DNA of 19,432 nt from positions 1 to 19,432 of the forward strand of contig JADHNV010000011.1 of assembly GCA_016779285.1 (NCBI GenBank). Direction: 5' to 3'. The stretch's first letter is position 1. Every line of letters begins with the position of its first letter. Below are positions 6,874 through 15,328 of the stretch, piece by piece. The notes beneath the pieces are model-generated. The model was given only the letters and a program-made list of their open reading frames with translations. It was not told where the DNA came from and ran no database searches. The DNA is from SAR86 cluster bacterium. GTDB lineage: Bacteria; Pseudomonadota; Gammaproteobacteria; Magnimaribacterales; D2472. The position numbers and the translations under genes are program-made.

Positions 6874-7406
6874 AAAATTGATTGCAATAATGTCCAGTCA
6901 AAAAATGGTCCTGGATCTGTTTTTCTACCTGGAGCTATGTCTGAATGACCTACAATATTTTGCTTGTTAATTTGTAAATCAATACATAAAAAATTAATTA
7001 ATCTTGAGAGTGAATGATATTGTTGTTGCTCAAACTCCTCTTCATCGCAGCCCTCTAGCTCAATACCTATTGAGAAATCATTGCAGTTGTCACGGCCTTT
7101 ATAAGTTGAGATTCCAGCATGCCACGCCCTCTTATCTGTAGGCACAAATTGAATTAACAATCCCTTGCGGGTAATTAAGAAATGAGATGAAACCTTAAGA
7201 TCCTTTATAGATCCTAAGTACTGATCTTCACCTGGATCTAGGCAGTTTAAAAATAAATCTTTAATCAATCGCGTATTATAACAACCTGACGGAAGGCTAA
7301 TGGCATGTATCACAATTAAATCAATTACGGCATTACTTGGTCTTTCATCAAAGTTGGGTGATGGGCAATATTCAGCAATATCAACAATGCCATCTTGAGA
7401 GATCAT
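6870..7406 (-). CDS. ampD: AmpD, 1,6-anhydro-N-acetylmuramyl-L-alanine amidase
   Basis: AmpD is a cytoplasmic zinc amidase that removes the peptide from anhydroMurNAc-peptides during peptidoglycan recycling. The 178 residues hold the N-acetylmuramoyl-L-alanine amidase (type 2) fold. Zinc ligands and catalytic residues fall at the same numbers as in Citrobacter AmpD: H34 (IVIHAISLP), H154 and D164 (GHSDIAPGRKTDPG), E116 (IGIELEG) and K162. The protein has no signal peptide, which fits a cytoplasmic AmpD rather than a periplasmic AmiD type. A GAGG ribosome site (7416-7413) lies 6 nt before the ATG. It is 70 nt downstream of ispH and overlaps ampG by 4 nt. Its product acts on what AmpG imports. 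Confidence 0.96.
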   Translation of the reverse strand: MISQDGIVDIAEYCPSPNFDERPSNAVIDLIVIHAISLPSGCYNTRLIKDLFLNCLDPGEDQYLGSIKDLKVSSHFLITRKGLLIQFVPTDKRAWHAGISTYKGRDNCNDFSIGIELEGCDEEEFEQQQYHSLSRLINFLCIDLQINKQNIVGHSDIAPGRKTDPGPFFDWTLLQSIL

Positions 7407-7476
7407 TTTTTTCCTCTAGACATACAAATAGTTTAATGGATGATATTTAAGACATGAAATTTTTTTATATGAAAGA
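7407..7476 (-). other. 70-nt AT-rich spacer between ispH and ampD
   Basis: This is the largest gap inside the msrB-to-vanZ run. It contains T-runs but no stable hairpin that I can see, so it is not a clear terminator. No good promoter pair is visible. The gap marks the likely join between the conserved murJ-to-ispH block and the added ampD-ampG-vanZ-like block. Confidence 0.4.
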
Positions 7477-8418
7477 TCAACGCAACTCAGGAGGTAATCT
7501 AAAATATATATTCTCTTTATTTTCACCCAATTCCTCAGCAACAGCGTTTAACTCATTGCAGATTGCTTTAACTACGCTTTGAACTATTGACTCTGGTGCT
7601 GATGCTCCAGCTGTTACGCCAATACTTTTATATTTAGATAAGGATTTAAAATCAAGCTCATTAGCGCCATCTATTAGAATGGAGCTAGCGCCGCATCTCT
7701 CAGCCAATTCTTTTAGGCGATTTGAGTTAGAGCTATTTTTTGAGCCTATTACAACAATAAACTCACTCTCTAAAGCGAGCTGTTTAACTGCATCCTGTCT
7801 ATTTTGAGTTGCATAGCAAATATCATCACTCTTTGGTTTAAGAATTTTAGGAAATTGCTGATGCAAGATTTTAACTATAGTCAAAGTATCATCCAGACTG
7901 AGTGTAGTTTGAGTTACGTAAGCAAGATTATCAGGCTGTGAGACACTTAATAATCTAGCTTCTTCTTCATCTTGCACTAGATAGATTTTGCTGATTGAAT
8001 CTGTAGGATTATGTCTTCCAAGCGTTCCCTCTACCTCGGGATGCCCCTCATGACCAATTAAGATTATATCTCTATTAGCCCTGACATGACGCTGAACTTC
8101 ATTATGAACCTTAGTTACGAGTGGGCATGTGGCATCAAATGAAAGCAAGTTAAATTCTTCAGCTTCTTTCTCAACCTTTTCAGACACTCCATGAGCACTA
8201 AAAATGACATGTGATGATTGAGGAACTTCACTTAGTTCATCCACAAATATAACGCCCTTGGACTTTAATTCTTCTACTACAGTTTTATTATGTACTACTT
8301 CATGTCGAACATAGATAGGAGGTCCAAATTTCTTTAAAGCTTGGTTAACAATATCAATTGCTCGATCCACACCTGCACAAAATCCTCTTGGATTAGCTAA
8401 TAAAACTTTAGTCTTCAT
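7477..8418 (-). CDS. ispH: IspH, 4-hydroxy-3-methylbut-2-enyl diphosphate reductase
   Basis: IspH makes IPP and DMAPP from HMBPP in the last step of the MEP isoprenoid pathway, using a 4Fe-4S cluster. The 313 residues are the usual length. The cluster cysteines are C14 (NPRGFCAGVDRAI), C98 (DATCPLVTKVH) and C201 (DDICYATQNRQ). Substrate-binding histidines are H43, H76 (SAHG) and H126 (GHEGHPEVEGT), with the catalytic Glu E128. Downstream, GSKNSSNSNRL and TAGASAPE are also typical. The ATG overlaps the lspA stop by 4 nt (ATGA). In most gammaproteobacteria fkpB sits between lspA and ispH; here it is absent. The product feeds undecaprenyl phosphate, linking it to the MurJ and LspA functions nearby. 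Confidence 0.97.
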   Translation of the reverse strand: MKTKVLLANPRGFCAGVDRAIDIVNQALKKFGPPIYVRHEVVHNKTVVEELKSKGVIFVDELSEVPQSSHVIFSAHGVSEKVEKEAEEFNLLSFDATCPLVTKVHNEVQRHVRANRDIILIGHEGHPEVEGTLGRHNPTDSISKIYLVQDEEEARLLSVSQPDNLAYVTQTTLSLDDTLTIVKILHQQFPKILKPKSDDICYATQNRQDAVKQLALESEFIVVIGSKNSSNSNRLKELAERCGASSILIDGANELDFKSLSKYKSIGVTAGASAPESIVQSVVKAICNELNAVAEELGENKENIYFRLPPELR

Positions 8419-8915
8419 TCCAACCTATTTTGAAGAAATTTTTTAAACTCCATCAAAAAAAATATTGCTGCTCCAATAGAAATAAAGGCATCAGCAAAAT
8501 TAAATATAAAAAATGATGTATTGCCAACATGAAAAAATAAAAAATCAGTCACTACACCATCAGCCAATCTATCAAGAATATTCCCAAGTGCTCCTGAAAT
8601 AATTAAGATTAGTGAAATACGATTTATTTGCGATTCTTCATTTTTATAAAGTGAGTGAAGATACCCAACTATCAGCAGGCCTATGAAGGATAAACCAAAA
8701 CTTAAGAATGAATTATTAAAATCTAAAATACTAAAAGCAATTCCTGAATTGAAAACCAACAAAAAATCCACAATTGGTATCAATGGCACAGGCTGACCAA
8801 AGTTTAAGGATTGTTCAGCAATATATTTCGCAACTAAATCAACAGCAACTAAAAGAAAAATAACAAAGTAGCCTTTTTTGATGCTAAGCAAACTTTCTAT
8901 CCTCTCCAGGACCAT
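8415..8915 (-). CDS. lspA: LspA, lipoprotein signal peptidase (signal peptidase II)
   Basis: LspA is an inner-membrane aspartyl protease that cuts signal peptides from diacylglyceryl-prolipoproteins. The 166 residues have four membrane helices. Catalytic aspartates are D124 (GNILDRLADGVVTDF, 111-125) and D142 (FNFADAFISIG, 138-148). VDLVAKY (25-31) and FNSGIAFSIL (55-64) match other conserved family blocks. With the ATG at 8915 the gene overlaps ileS by 32 nt. A TTG at 8891 (codon 9) has GGAGAGG 9-15 nt upstream and would cut the overlap to 8 nt; both leave a normal first helix. It is coupled to ispH by a 4-nt overlap. Identity is certain, the start less so. Confidence 0.95.
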   Translation of the reverse strand: MVLERIESLLSIKKGYFVIFLLVAVDLVAKYIAEQSLNFGQPVPLIPIVDFLLVFNSGIAFSILDFNNSFLSFGLSFIGLLIVGYLHSLYKNEESQINRISLILIISGALGNILDRLADGVVTDFLFFHVGNTSFFIFNFADAFISIGAAIFFLMEFKKFLQNRLE

Positions 8916-11655
8916 CTATATTTTGTTCGCATCGAATACATAGCTCTGAATGTTTAGGGCTTAACCCAACGGACTCATGACAATGCCAGCATCTTACACA
9001 TTTTTGAGCAGCTGATTTGGTCACAAAAACTTTTAAAGCTTTTCCTTCGGAAATATTGCATTCAGAAACTATAAAAAAGAAATGTAGTTCAGCGGCATAT
9101 TTCTGGCTTAACTTAAAATCATTAGGATCTAGAGTTAGCTCAATCGAGGCATCCAATGAGCCCTTGATCACGCCAGCAGTTCTTGCATCCTCGATACTCT
9201 GGTTAACCTCCTCCTTTATCTCAAGTAATCTTTCCCAGTTTTCTGTTGAAAAGTTGCTCTCGAATTCCTCTAGAGCTTTTAAAGTAGTCAAAAAGACCGA
9301 ATCAGCCTCTTTCAAAAGAAAATTATTTCCCTGCCAGATTTCCTCAGCAGTAAATGATAAAACAGGTGATATTAATACAACCAACTGATTAACAATTATT
9401 TGCATTGCTGTTTGTGCTGATCTTCTGATTTCAGAATCTCGTTGAGTGGTATATTGCCTATCCTTGATAATATCTAAATAAATACCGCCAAGCTGATTAA
9501 CGCAAAAATTATGAACCCTTTGAATTACTTGATGATAAGAATATGATTGATAGTAATCAATGACATCTTCTTGCAACTGAGCAAGTTCATGTAAAACCCA
9601 TTTATCAAGCTCGAGTAAATTATTGAGTTCAATTGAATCTTTATTAGCATCAAAATCATTAATATTTCCCAACAGGAATCTAAATGTATTTCTAATCCTT
9701 CGGTATTGGTCTGAAACCCTTTTAAATATTTCATCTGAGGCAACCATTTCACTTCTAAAGTCAGTCGAAGCAATCCATAGCCTTAAAATATCAGCTCCCA
9801 ATGTATCCCAGATTTTTTGAGGCGCTATGGTGTTACCGAGAGATTTGGATTGCTTTCTACCCTCATCATCAACCACAAACCCATGAGTCAAAACAGAGCG
9901 ATACGGAGCCATACCATTGGTGGCAATTCCAGTTAAAAGAGATGACTGGAACCAACCTCTATGTTGATCTGAACCCTCTAAATACAAGTCAGCAATAACA
10001 TCTGCTCCATATAATCTGTCTAAAACACATATATGAGTTACGCCTGAATCAAACCAAACATCTAAAGTATCATGCACCTTTGAATATGAATCAGCATCAT
10101 CTATCAGAGATTCAAGCTTCAAATTATCCCAACCTTCAATGCCCTCTTTCTCTATAACATCTGCAATTTGAGCAAATAGTTGGTTTTGTTTTGGGTGAAT
10201 TTCTCCGGTATCATTATGAATAATTAAAGTAATCGGTACGCCCCAATTTCTTTGCCTAGAGATACACCAATCAGGTCGATCTTCAAGCATTGAGAGAATG
10301 CGTTCCTCTCCCCAGCTTGGCTCCCATTGAACATCTTTCACTGCATTTACAGCACCTTCACTTAGACCAGATTTCTTCATTGAAATAAACCACTGCGGTG
10401 TAGACATAAAAATAACGGGTGACTTGTGTCTCCAGCAATGTGGATATGAATGCTCATAGGGCAAATGAGCAAGCAATGCGTTGTGATCTTTCAATAACTC
10501 AATAACTACAGGATCACCCTTCTTCGTGCTTAAACCTCCTAAAGGCCCATATTCCTCTTTGAAGATACCACGATTATCTAGTGCTTTTATAGATTCAAGA
10601 TCATGCTTGATGCATATAAAATAATCGTCCAACCCATGAGCTGGAGCAGTGTGAACGCATCCTGTTCCACTTTCAGTGGTGACATGGTCTCCATGGAGCA
10701 ATTTTACCTCTCTCTCGTATAAGGGATGGCACATTGCAACATTGGTGATTTCTTTTCCTAAAGCTGATCCAAGAATCTCAAGTTCAAGGCTCCACCTTTC
10801 AGAGCATGCATCTAAAAGCTCTTTTGCAATAATAAAGTAGGCGCTACCACCTTTTACAAAAACATATTCAATTTCTTCATTGATACATACTGCAACATTT
10901 GATGGAATGGTCCAGGGTGTTGTAGTCCAAATTACAAAGTAAACCTCTTCAGTTTTATCAACATTAAAAGAGGAACAAAGCGACTCAATAAACCGAGGTA
11001 GTACTTTAAATTTTACATCAATAGAGTGAGATGTTTTATCGATATACTCTACCTCGGCCTCAGCCAAAGCTGATCTGCAGTCCATGCAGAAGTGAACAGG
11101 TTTTTCCCCTTTTTCTAAATGCCCGTTTGCAATAATTCTTCCCAATGCGCGAACAGTATCGGCTTCAAAACTTCTATTTAACGAAAGATAAGGGTTCTCC
11201 CAATCACCCAATACACCCAATCGAATAAAATCATCTCTTTGTTTGTCAACTTGTGATTGAGCATATTCTCGGCAAGCTTTGATGAATAAATTTTTATTTC
11301 TTACAAGATCGCTTCCCTTGCCATGTTTTTTTTCAACATTTAATTCAATCGGCAAACCATGACAATCCCAACCGGGAACATATGGAGCGTCTTTACCAAG
11401 CAGGCTTTGGAATTTTATTGTGATATCTTTTAAGGTTTTATTAACGGCGTGTCCGAGATGAATGTCTCCATTTGCGTAGGGAGGCCCATCATGAAGAATG
11501 AATTTTTCTTTTCCAGCATTCTGCTCTCTAATTTTTTGATACAAATTAATAGAGTTCCAAAATGCTAGTATTTCTGGTTCTTTTATAGGCAAACCAGCTT
11601 TCATAGATAAATTAGTTTCAGGGAGATTTAAAGTATCCCGATATTCTTTACTCAT
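8884..11655 (-). CDS. ileS: Isoleucyl-tRNA synthetase
   Basis: IleRS is a class Ia synthetase that charges tRNA-Ile in the cytoplasm and edits misactivated valine. The 923 residues are full length for the bacterial zinc-tailed form. The HIGH signature is HLGH (66-69, within PYANGDIHLGHA). The CP1 editing domain shows TTTPWTI (244-250) and the stretch GTGCVHTAPAHGLDDY (330-345). The second catalytic signature reads KQSKS (601-605) where KMSKS is usual. The C-terminal zinc finger has C886, C889, C906 and C909 (CVRC and CIRC). The start ATG lies 6 nt after the ribF stop, the classical ribF-ileS-lspA order. The length and zinc tail favour a type 1, mupirocin-sensitive-like housekeeping enzyme. 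Confidence 0.98.
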   Translation of the reverse strand: MSKEYRDTLNLPETNLSMKAGLPIKEPEILAFWNSINLYQKIREQNAGKEKFILHDGPPYANGDIHLGHAVNKTLKDITIKFQSLLGKDAPYVPGWDCHGLPIELNVEKKHGKGSDLVRNKNLFIKACREYAQSQVDKQRDDFIRLGVLGDWENPYLSLNRSFEADTVRALGRIIANGHLEKGEKPVHFCMDCRSALAEAEVEYIDKTSHSIDVKFKVLPRFIESLCSSFNVDKTEEVYFVIWTTTPWTIPSNVAVCINEEIEYVFVKGGSAYFIIAKELLDACSERWSLELEILGSALGKEITNVAMCHPLYEREVKLLHGDHVTTESGTGCVHTAPAHGLDDYFICIKHDLESIKALDNRGIFKEEYGPLGGLSTKKGDPVVIELLKDHNALLAHLPYEHSYPHCWRHKSPVIFMSTPQWFISMKKSGLSEGAVNAVKDVQWEPSWGEERILSMLEDRPDWCISRQRNWGVPITLIIHNDTGEIHPKQNQLFAQIADVIEKEGIEGWDNLKLESLIDDADSYSKVHDTLDVWFDSGVTHICVLDRLYGADVIADLYLEGSDQHRGWFQSSLLTGIATNGMAPYRSVLTHGFVVDDEGRKQSKSLGNTIAPQKIWDTLGADILRLWIASTDFRSEMVASDEIFKRVSDQYRRIRNTFRFLLGNINDFDANKDSIELNNLLELDKWVLHELAQLQEDVIDYYQSYSYHQVIQRVHNFCVNQLGGIYLDIIKDRQYTTQRDSEIRRSAQTAMQIIVNQLVVLISPVLSFTAEEIWQGNNFLLKEADSVFLTTLKALEEFESNFSTENWERLLEIKEEVNQSIEDARTAGVIKGSLDASIELTLDPNDFKLSQKYAAELHFFFIVSECNISEGKALKVFVTKSAAQKCVRCWHCHESVGLSPKHSELCIRCEQNIDGPGEDRKFA

Positions 11656-11661
11656 AGAGAA

Positions 11662-12606
11662 TTATTCCAGTAGTTCTTTGGCTTGAGATATGTCTTGAAA
11701 AATTTGTTTTTTTAATAAGTCAATGTTATCAAATTTCTTCTCGTCACGAAGTTTATTTTTAAATTCTACAGTCAATCTTTGGCCATAAATAGGCTCATTG
11801 AAATTAAAAATATGAATTTCAAGAACAGGCTTGGTACCGTCTACTGTTGGCCTAATGCCCATATTTGCAATTCCATTAAGTTGCTTTCCAGCCAAGAAGC
11901 AGTGAACCGCATAAACTCCAGCAATTGGCAGTCTTTGTTTTGGTATCCAAAGATTAGCTGTGGGCACACCTATGGTCCTCCCTAATTGGTTGCCGTATAC
12001 GACTTTCCCTGAGAAGGTATAAGGTCGTCCGAGCAATTCTGCTGCCAACTCAAAGTTACTTAGCATCAAAGCCTCTCTTATTCTTGTTGAGCTAATTCTT
12101 AAGCCATGTTTTGATACTGTTTTATTGGCAATTACTTCTGTGTTGTTGCTCTTGCCCCAGCTTTTTAACAGGCTAAAATCACCTGCTCGCTCTGCTCCGA
12201 ACCTAAAATCATCGCCAATAATTAAATGTTTCAAGTTAAGTTGAGCCAAGATATCCTTGAGAAAAAGCTCTGGAGTCATAGCTTTTAATGACTTATTAAA
12301 TTGTAGAAAAAAAGCAAAGTCTATTCCAAAGTTTGTTAGTAACTTTACTTTTTCTCTCCAGGGGCAAATTCTAGGAGGTGCTGAGAAATTTTTATCTTTT
12401 GCTGCAAAATATTCTGAGGCATGAGGTTCGGTAAAAAAAACCAAAGATGAACTTGAGCTCTCCCTAGCTTTATCTTTTACTTGGCTTAGAATTGCTTGAT
12501 GACCTAGGTGCAACCCATCAAAATTTCCAATGGTTCCGCTCATGGATTGATCTGGAAACCTTTTGTTAAAAGTTTCTAAGTTACCTATTCCTCGAATTAA
12601 GTACAT
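11662..12606 (-). CDS. ribF: RibF, bifunctional riboflavin kinase / FAD synthetase
   Basis: RibF turns riboflavin into FMN and then FAD. The 314 residues are the normal length. The N-terminal FMN adenylyltransferase domain (about 1-185) has the nucleotide-binding GNFDGLHLGH (27-36), IIGDDFRFGAERAGD (129-143) and the RISSTRIREAL motif (170-180). The C-terminal flavokinase domain (about 190-310) has GRPYTFSGKVVYGNQLGR followed by TIGVPTANL, and NGIANMGIRPTV (244-255). The start ATG overlaps the murJ stop by one base (TAATG), so the two are coupled. It provides flavin cofactors in general; the LLM enzyme at the right end of the window may use one. Confidence 0.97.
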   Translation of the reverse strand: MYLIRGIGNLETFNKRFPDQSMSGTIGNFDGLHLGHQAILSQVKDKARESSSSSLVFFTEPHASEYFAAKDKNFSAPPRICPWREKVKLLTNFGIDFAFFLQFNKSLKAMTPELFLKDILAQLNLKHLIIGDDFRFGAERAGDFSLLKSWGKSNNTEVIANKTVSKHGLRISSTRIREALMLSNFELAAELLGRPYTFSGKVVYGNQLGRTIGVPTANLWIPKQRLPIAGVYAVHCFLAGKQLNGIANMGIRPTVDGTKPVLEIHIFNFNEPIYGQRLTVEFKNKLRDEKKFDNIDLLKKQIFQDISQAKELLE

Positions 12607-14153
12607 TATCTAAAATCAGTCACTCGAATGCCAAGCATGAAACTGACTCCAAAATAAACTAACAAAGATACAACAACAGCAATACTCATATGCAACAACC
12701 TTTGGATTTCTGTAAATAATTCAAAATTAAAATATTGGTTGTAAATTAACAAAAATGATATCAAAGCAATGCCGGCTATCAATACTTTAAAAGAGAAAGG
12801 GCTAAAAATCCCAGCAAATGAAATCAAACCATCTTTTTTAAGCAGTAGACTTAAAATAATTACGCTCATGACAGCAGAAAAGGAGCTAGCAATTGCCAAT
12901 CCTAGGTGACCTAATTCAAGATAAAATGCCAATAGATAATTCAAGATAATATTAACTAATAAACTTAGCAAAGCTATCAACATTGGTGTTTTTGTATCTT
13001 GCCTTGAAAAAAATGCAGGAACTAATACTTTCATGGCCATGAAAAATGGCAGTCCAAATGCAAACCCTATCAAACTTAAACTTGCCTGTTCTACGTCACT
13101 CCATAAAAATGCACCTCTTTGAAAGATGGTCGCAAGCAAAGGAGATGCAAACAAAACTAATCCGATTAACGAAGGAATTGCTAAAAAGAAAATTAATTTG
13201 AATGCATGCTCAAGCTGTAAAATAAAAGTGTTTTCTGCTTTCTCAGCATAAGCCTTTGATAGACTCGGCAATAAGACTGTGCCAATAGCAATGGCAAAAA
13301 TTCCCATTGGAAATTGTATTAGTCTGTCTGAGACATAAAGCCAGGTAGGGCTTCCAGTCATCAATAGAGATGCAAAGATCGTATCAATCAATAAATTTAT
13401 CTGAGCTATTCCTCCAGCAAGAATGGCTGGCAGAATTAAAATAAAAAATTTTTTTACTCCTTGGTTCTGAAAATCAATCTTTGGTACTGGTATTTTTTTT
13501 ATTATTGCTAATGGCGCTATCTGAAAAAGGAGCTGGAGGAATCCCGCCAATAGAACTCCCCATGCCAAAGCCATAACTGGGATATCTATTTTTGGAGCAA
13601 CCAACCATGCAGAACCAATTAAGCTTAAATTAAAAATAAGAGGTGTTGCTGCAGGAATAGAGAATTTATTATGAGAATTTTGAATACCAGCTGCAAATGC
13701 AACTAGAGAAATTAGTGCAAGGTATGGGAACATAATTCTTAACAGCCCAACTGCCAACTCTTGCTTTTGTATATCAAAATAAAAGCCTGGAGCAAACATA
13801 AGGATGAATATCGGCGCAAATAGTAAGGCTAAAACTGTAAAAACGAAGAGTGCAGTAAGTAAAATTCCTAACAAAGCATTTAAAAATTCTTGACTGCCAT
13901 GATCATCCTTGTGGGCCAGATACTCAGAATATATTGGGATGAATGCTTGACTAAATGCGCCCTCAGCAAAAAATTTTCTAAATACATTTGGAATTTTTAA
14001 TACAACCACAAAAATATCATGAAAAATACTTGCGCCAAGAAGATTGGTTGTAAAGATATCTCTTATTAAGCCAGCAACCCTTGAAAGAAAAGTCCACCCA
14101 CCTACTTTGATAGATGAAAAAAAATTTAATTGAGCAGCAGTCTTATTGATCAC
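12606..14153 (-). CDS. murJ: MurJ, lipid II flippase
   Basis: MurJ moves lipid II across the inner membrane so that peptidoglycan can be built outside. The 515 residues form about 14 membrane helices of the MOP superfamily. The N-terminus shows the conserved arginines R25 and R31 (FLSRVAGLIRDIF, 22-34) and the signature RKFFAEGAFSQAFIPI (59-74, with R59). The start is GTG at 14153, directly after the msrB TAA with no spacer; there is no clear Shine-Dalgarno site, so translation probably depends on msrB. The neighbour ribF follows, as in Pseudomonas-type murJ-ribF-ileS order. Together with IspH and LspA this points to an envelope-biogenesis operon. Confidence 0.96.
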   Translation of the reverse strand: MINKTAAQLNFFSSIKVGGWTFLSRVAGLIRDIFTTNLLGASIFHDIFVVVLKIPNVFRKFFAEGAFSQAFIPIYSEYLAHKDDHGSQEFLNALLGILLTALFVFTVLALLFAPIFILMFAPGFYFDIQKQELAVGLLRIMFPYLALISLVAFAAGIQNSHNKFSIPAATPLIFNLSLIGSAWLVAPKIDIPVMALAWGVLLAGFLQLLFQIAPLAIIKKIPVPKIDFQNQGVKKFFILILPAILAGGIAQINLLIDTIFASLLMTGSPTWLYVSDRLIQFPMGIFAIAIGTVLLPSLSKAYAEKAENTFILQLEHAFKLIFFLAIPSLIGLVLFASPLLATIFQRGAFLWSDVEQASLSLIGFAFGLPFFMAMKVLVPAFFSRQDTKTPMLIALLSLLVNIILNYLLAFYLELGHLGLAIASSFSAVMSVIILSLLLKKDGLISFAGIFSPFSFKVLIAGIALISFLLIYNQYFNFELFTEIQRLLHMSIAVVVSLLVYFGVSFMLGIRVTDFR

Positions 14154-14552
14154 TTAATCGGAAGATGTATCTTTCTCAAAGTCTAAAGCCGCAGAATTAA
14201 CACAATATCTTAAACCTGTTGGCTCAGGTCCATCTGTAAAGACATGACCAAGATGAGCATCACAGCTTGAGCATCGGATCTCAGTTCTGACTCTTGAAAG
14301 TGAACGATCCTCTAATTCATTAATTTTTTTATTATCAGCAGCTTCATAAAAACTAGGCCAACCGCAACCTGCATCAAATTTAGTTTGTGATTTAAACAGC
14401 TTTTCGCCACAGCAAATACATGCATAAACTCCATCCTCGATGTGATCCCAGTACTGGCCTGTAAAAGGTCGCTCGGTCCCATTTTCCTGAGTAACATAGT
14501 AAGACTCAGGTGAGAGTTCTTTTTTTAGATCTTCTTTCGATTTTCTGGCCAT
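14154..14552 (-). CDS. msrB: MsrB, peptide-methionine (R)-S-oxide reductase
   Basis: MsrB reduces the R-epimer of methionine sulfoxide in oxidised proteins. The 132 residues have no signal peptide, so it is cytoplasmic. Structural zinc ligands are C45 and C48 (ACICCGE) and C94 and C97 (IRCSSCDAHLGH). The catalytic cysteine is C117 (GLRYCVNSAAL), and C63 in AGCGWPSFYE is the likely resolving cysteine. H100 and H103 lie in the conserved AHLGHVF motif. The stop codon abuts the murJ GTG start. The ATG has no obvious ribosome site in the AT-rich leader. MsrB is not usually part of the murJ operon, so the pairing is probably a lineage trait. Confidence 0.96.
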   Translation of the reverse strand: MARKSKEDLKKELSPESYYVTQENGTERPFTGQYWDHIEDGVYACICCGEKLFKSQTKFDAGCGWPSFYEAADNKKINELEDRSLSRVRTEIRCSSCDAHLGHVFTDGPEPTGLRYCVNSAALDFEKDTSSD

Positions 14553-14577
14553 TAATTTAAAAGTATTATTTTGAATT

Positions 14578-14583
14578 ATTATA
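14578..14583 (-). promoter_or_regulatory. Candidate -10 box upstream of msrB
   Basis: A perfect TATAAT lies on the minus strand at 14583-14578, 25 nt before the msrB ATG, inside the 53-nt spacer that follows the yhhQ stop. No good -35 hexamer is seen 16-18 bp upstream. If real, it would start the long msrB-murJ-ribF-ileS-lspA-ispH transcript. The spacer has no terminator-like hairpin, so readthrough from yhhQ is also possible. Confidence 0.35.
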
Positions 14584-14605
14584 ATCTAAAGCAACGCATG
14601 AATGG

Positions 14606-15328
14606 CTAGGATTTAACTTCCCAATTTCTAACCCAGTAAATAAAAATAGTATCTATAAGCGCAATAAATACCTTAATCACATACTTGGCAACTGAAATCC
14701 CAAAAGCCTGAACAAATGTTAAATCTGTGGCAAGCACCCAAGTGAATTGATAGATAAGTGTGTCTATTAATTGTGAGGCCATGGTAGAGAGGTTGTTTCT
14801 CAGCCAAAGTTTCTTACCGCTTGTTAAATTTTTTAGATAATGAAAGAACCAAACATCAAATCTTTGGCTCACAAGATATGCAGTTAATGAGCCAATAATA
14901 AAAATAGGAGAATAATAAGCAAGCACTGAGATAGCTTCATGGACTTCAGCGGCAGATCCAGTTAAATCAGAGGGCAAAAACTTTGTGCTAAGCACCAGAG
15001 TTAGCATTACTGCTATGTTTGCAACAAACCCTAACATTACTGCTCTGTTGGCTTCATCTTTGCCAAACTTTTCATTCAAGAGATCTGTAGCAAAATAAAT
15101 TCCCGAGTACAAAATTGCTCCCATGCTTACATTGAACTGCATTCCTAGAATATTAAGCTCGCTTACCTTCCCTCCCTGGAGATTGCCAAGCACTATTCCA
15201 AGTATTACCGCACAATACAATCCATACTTTCCAAAAAATCTATAAAGAAAAATAGCCAATAAAAGATCATACAAAACCACCAACAACCAGAGTGTTTCTT
15301 GATTAAAATTGCTTAGGAGGCTGTCCAT
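14606..15328 (-). CDS. yhhQ: YhhQ-type queuosine precursor transporter
   Basis: Members of this family (VUT/ECF-type, PF02592) import queuine precursors such as preQ0 or preQ1 for tRNA queuosine modification. The 240 residues have about six membrane helices. The family blocks are visible: YFATDLLNEKFGKDEANRAV (78-97), GSLTAYLVSQRFDVWFFH (146-163) and WLRNNLSTMASQLIDTLIY (175-193). Conserved acidic and Gln/Asn residues in these helices are a family hallmark. The ATG is the first gene signal on the minus side of a 99-bp divergent spacer; no Shine-Dalgarno site is seen. It lies 53 nt upstream of msrB on the same strand. No que or tgt gene is in the window, so the substrate is inferred from the family. 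Confidence 0.86.
   Translation of the reverse strand: MDSLLSNFNQETLWLLVVLYDLLLAIFLYRFFGKYGLYCAVILGIVLGNLQGGKVSELNILGMQFNVSMGAILYSGIYFATDLLNEKFGKDEANRAVMLGFVANIAVMLTLVLSTKFLPSDLTGSAAEVHEAISVLAYYSPIFIIGSLTAYLVSQRFDVWFFHYLKNLTSGKKLWLRNNLSTMASQLIDTLIYQFTWVLATDLTFVQAFGISVAKYVIKVFIALIDTIFIYWVRNWEVKS

Noticed and set aside
8405..8430. Frameshift or damage at the lspA/ispH junction
   Set aside because: Both proteins are complete at their conserved ends and share a standard ATGA overlap, so nothing is broken.
9017..9388. 123-codon plus-strand open frame opposite the 3' part of ileS
   Set aside because: It is antisense to the intact zinc-finger and anticodon-binding region of IleRS, and its sequence is low-complexity Ser/Lys-rich. 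I treat it as a shadow.
14553..14605. Terminator between yhhQ and msrB
   Set aside because: No inverted repeat of useful length followed by T residues on the minus strand is present.
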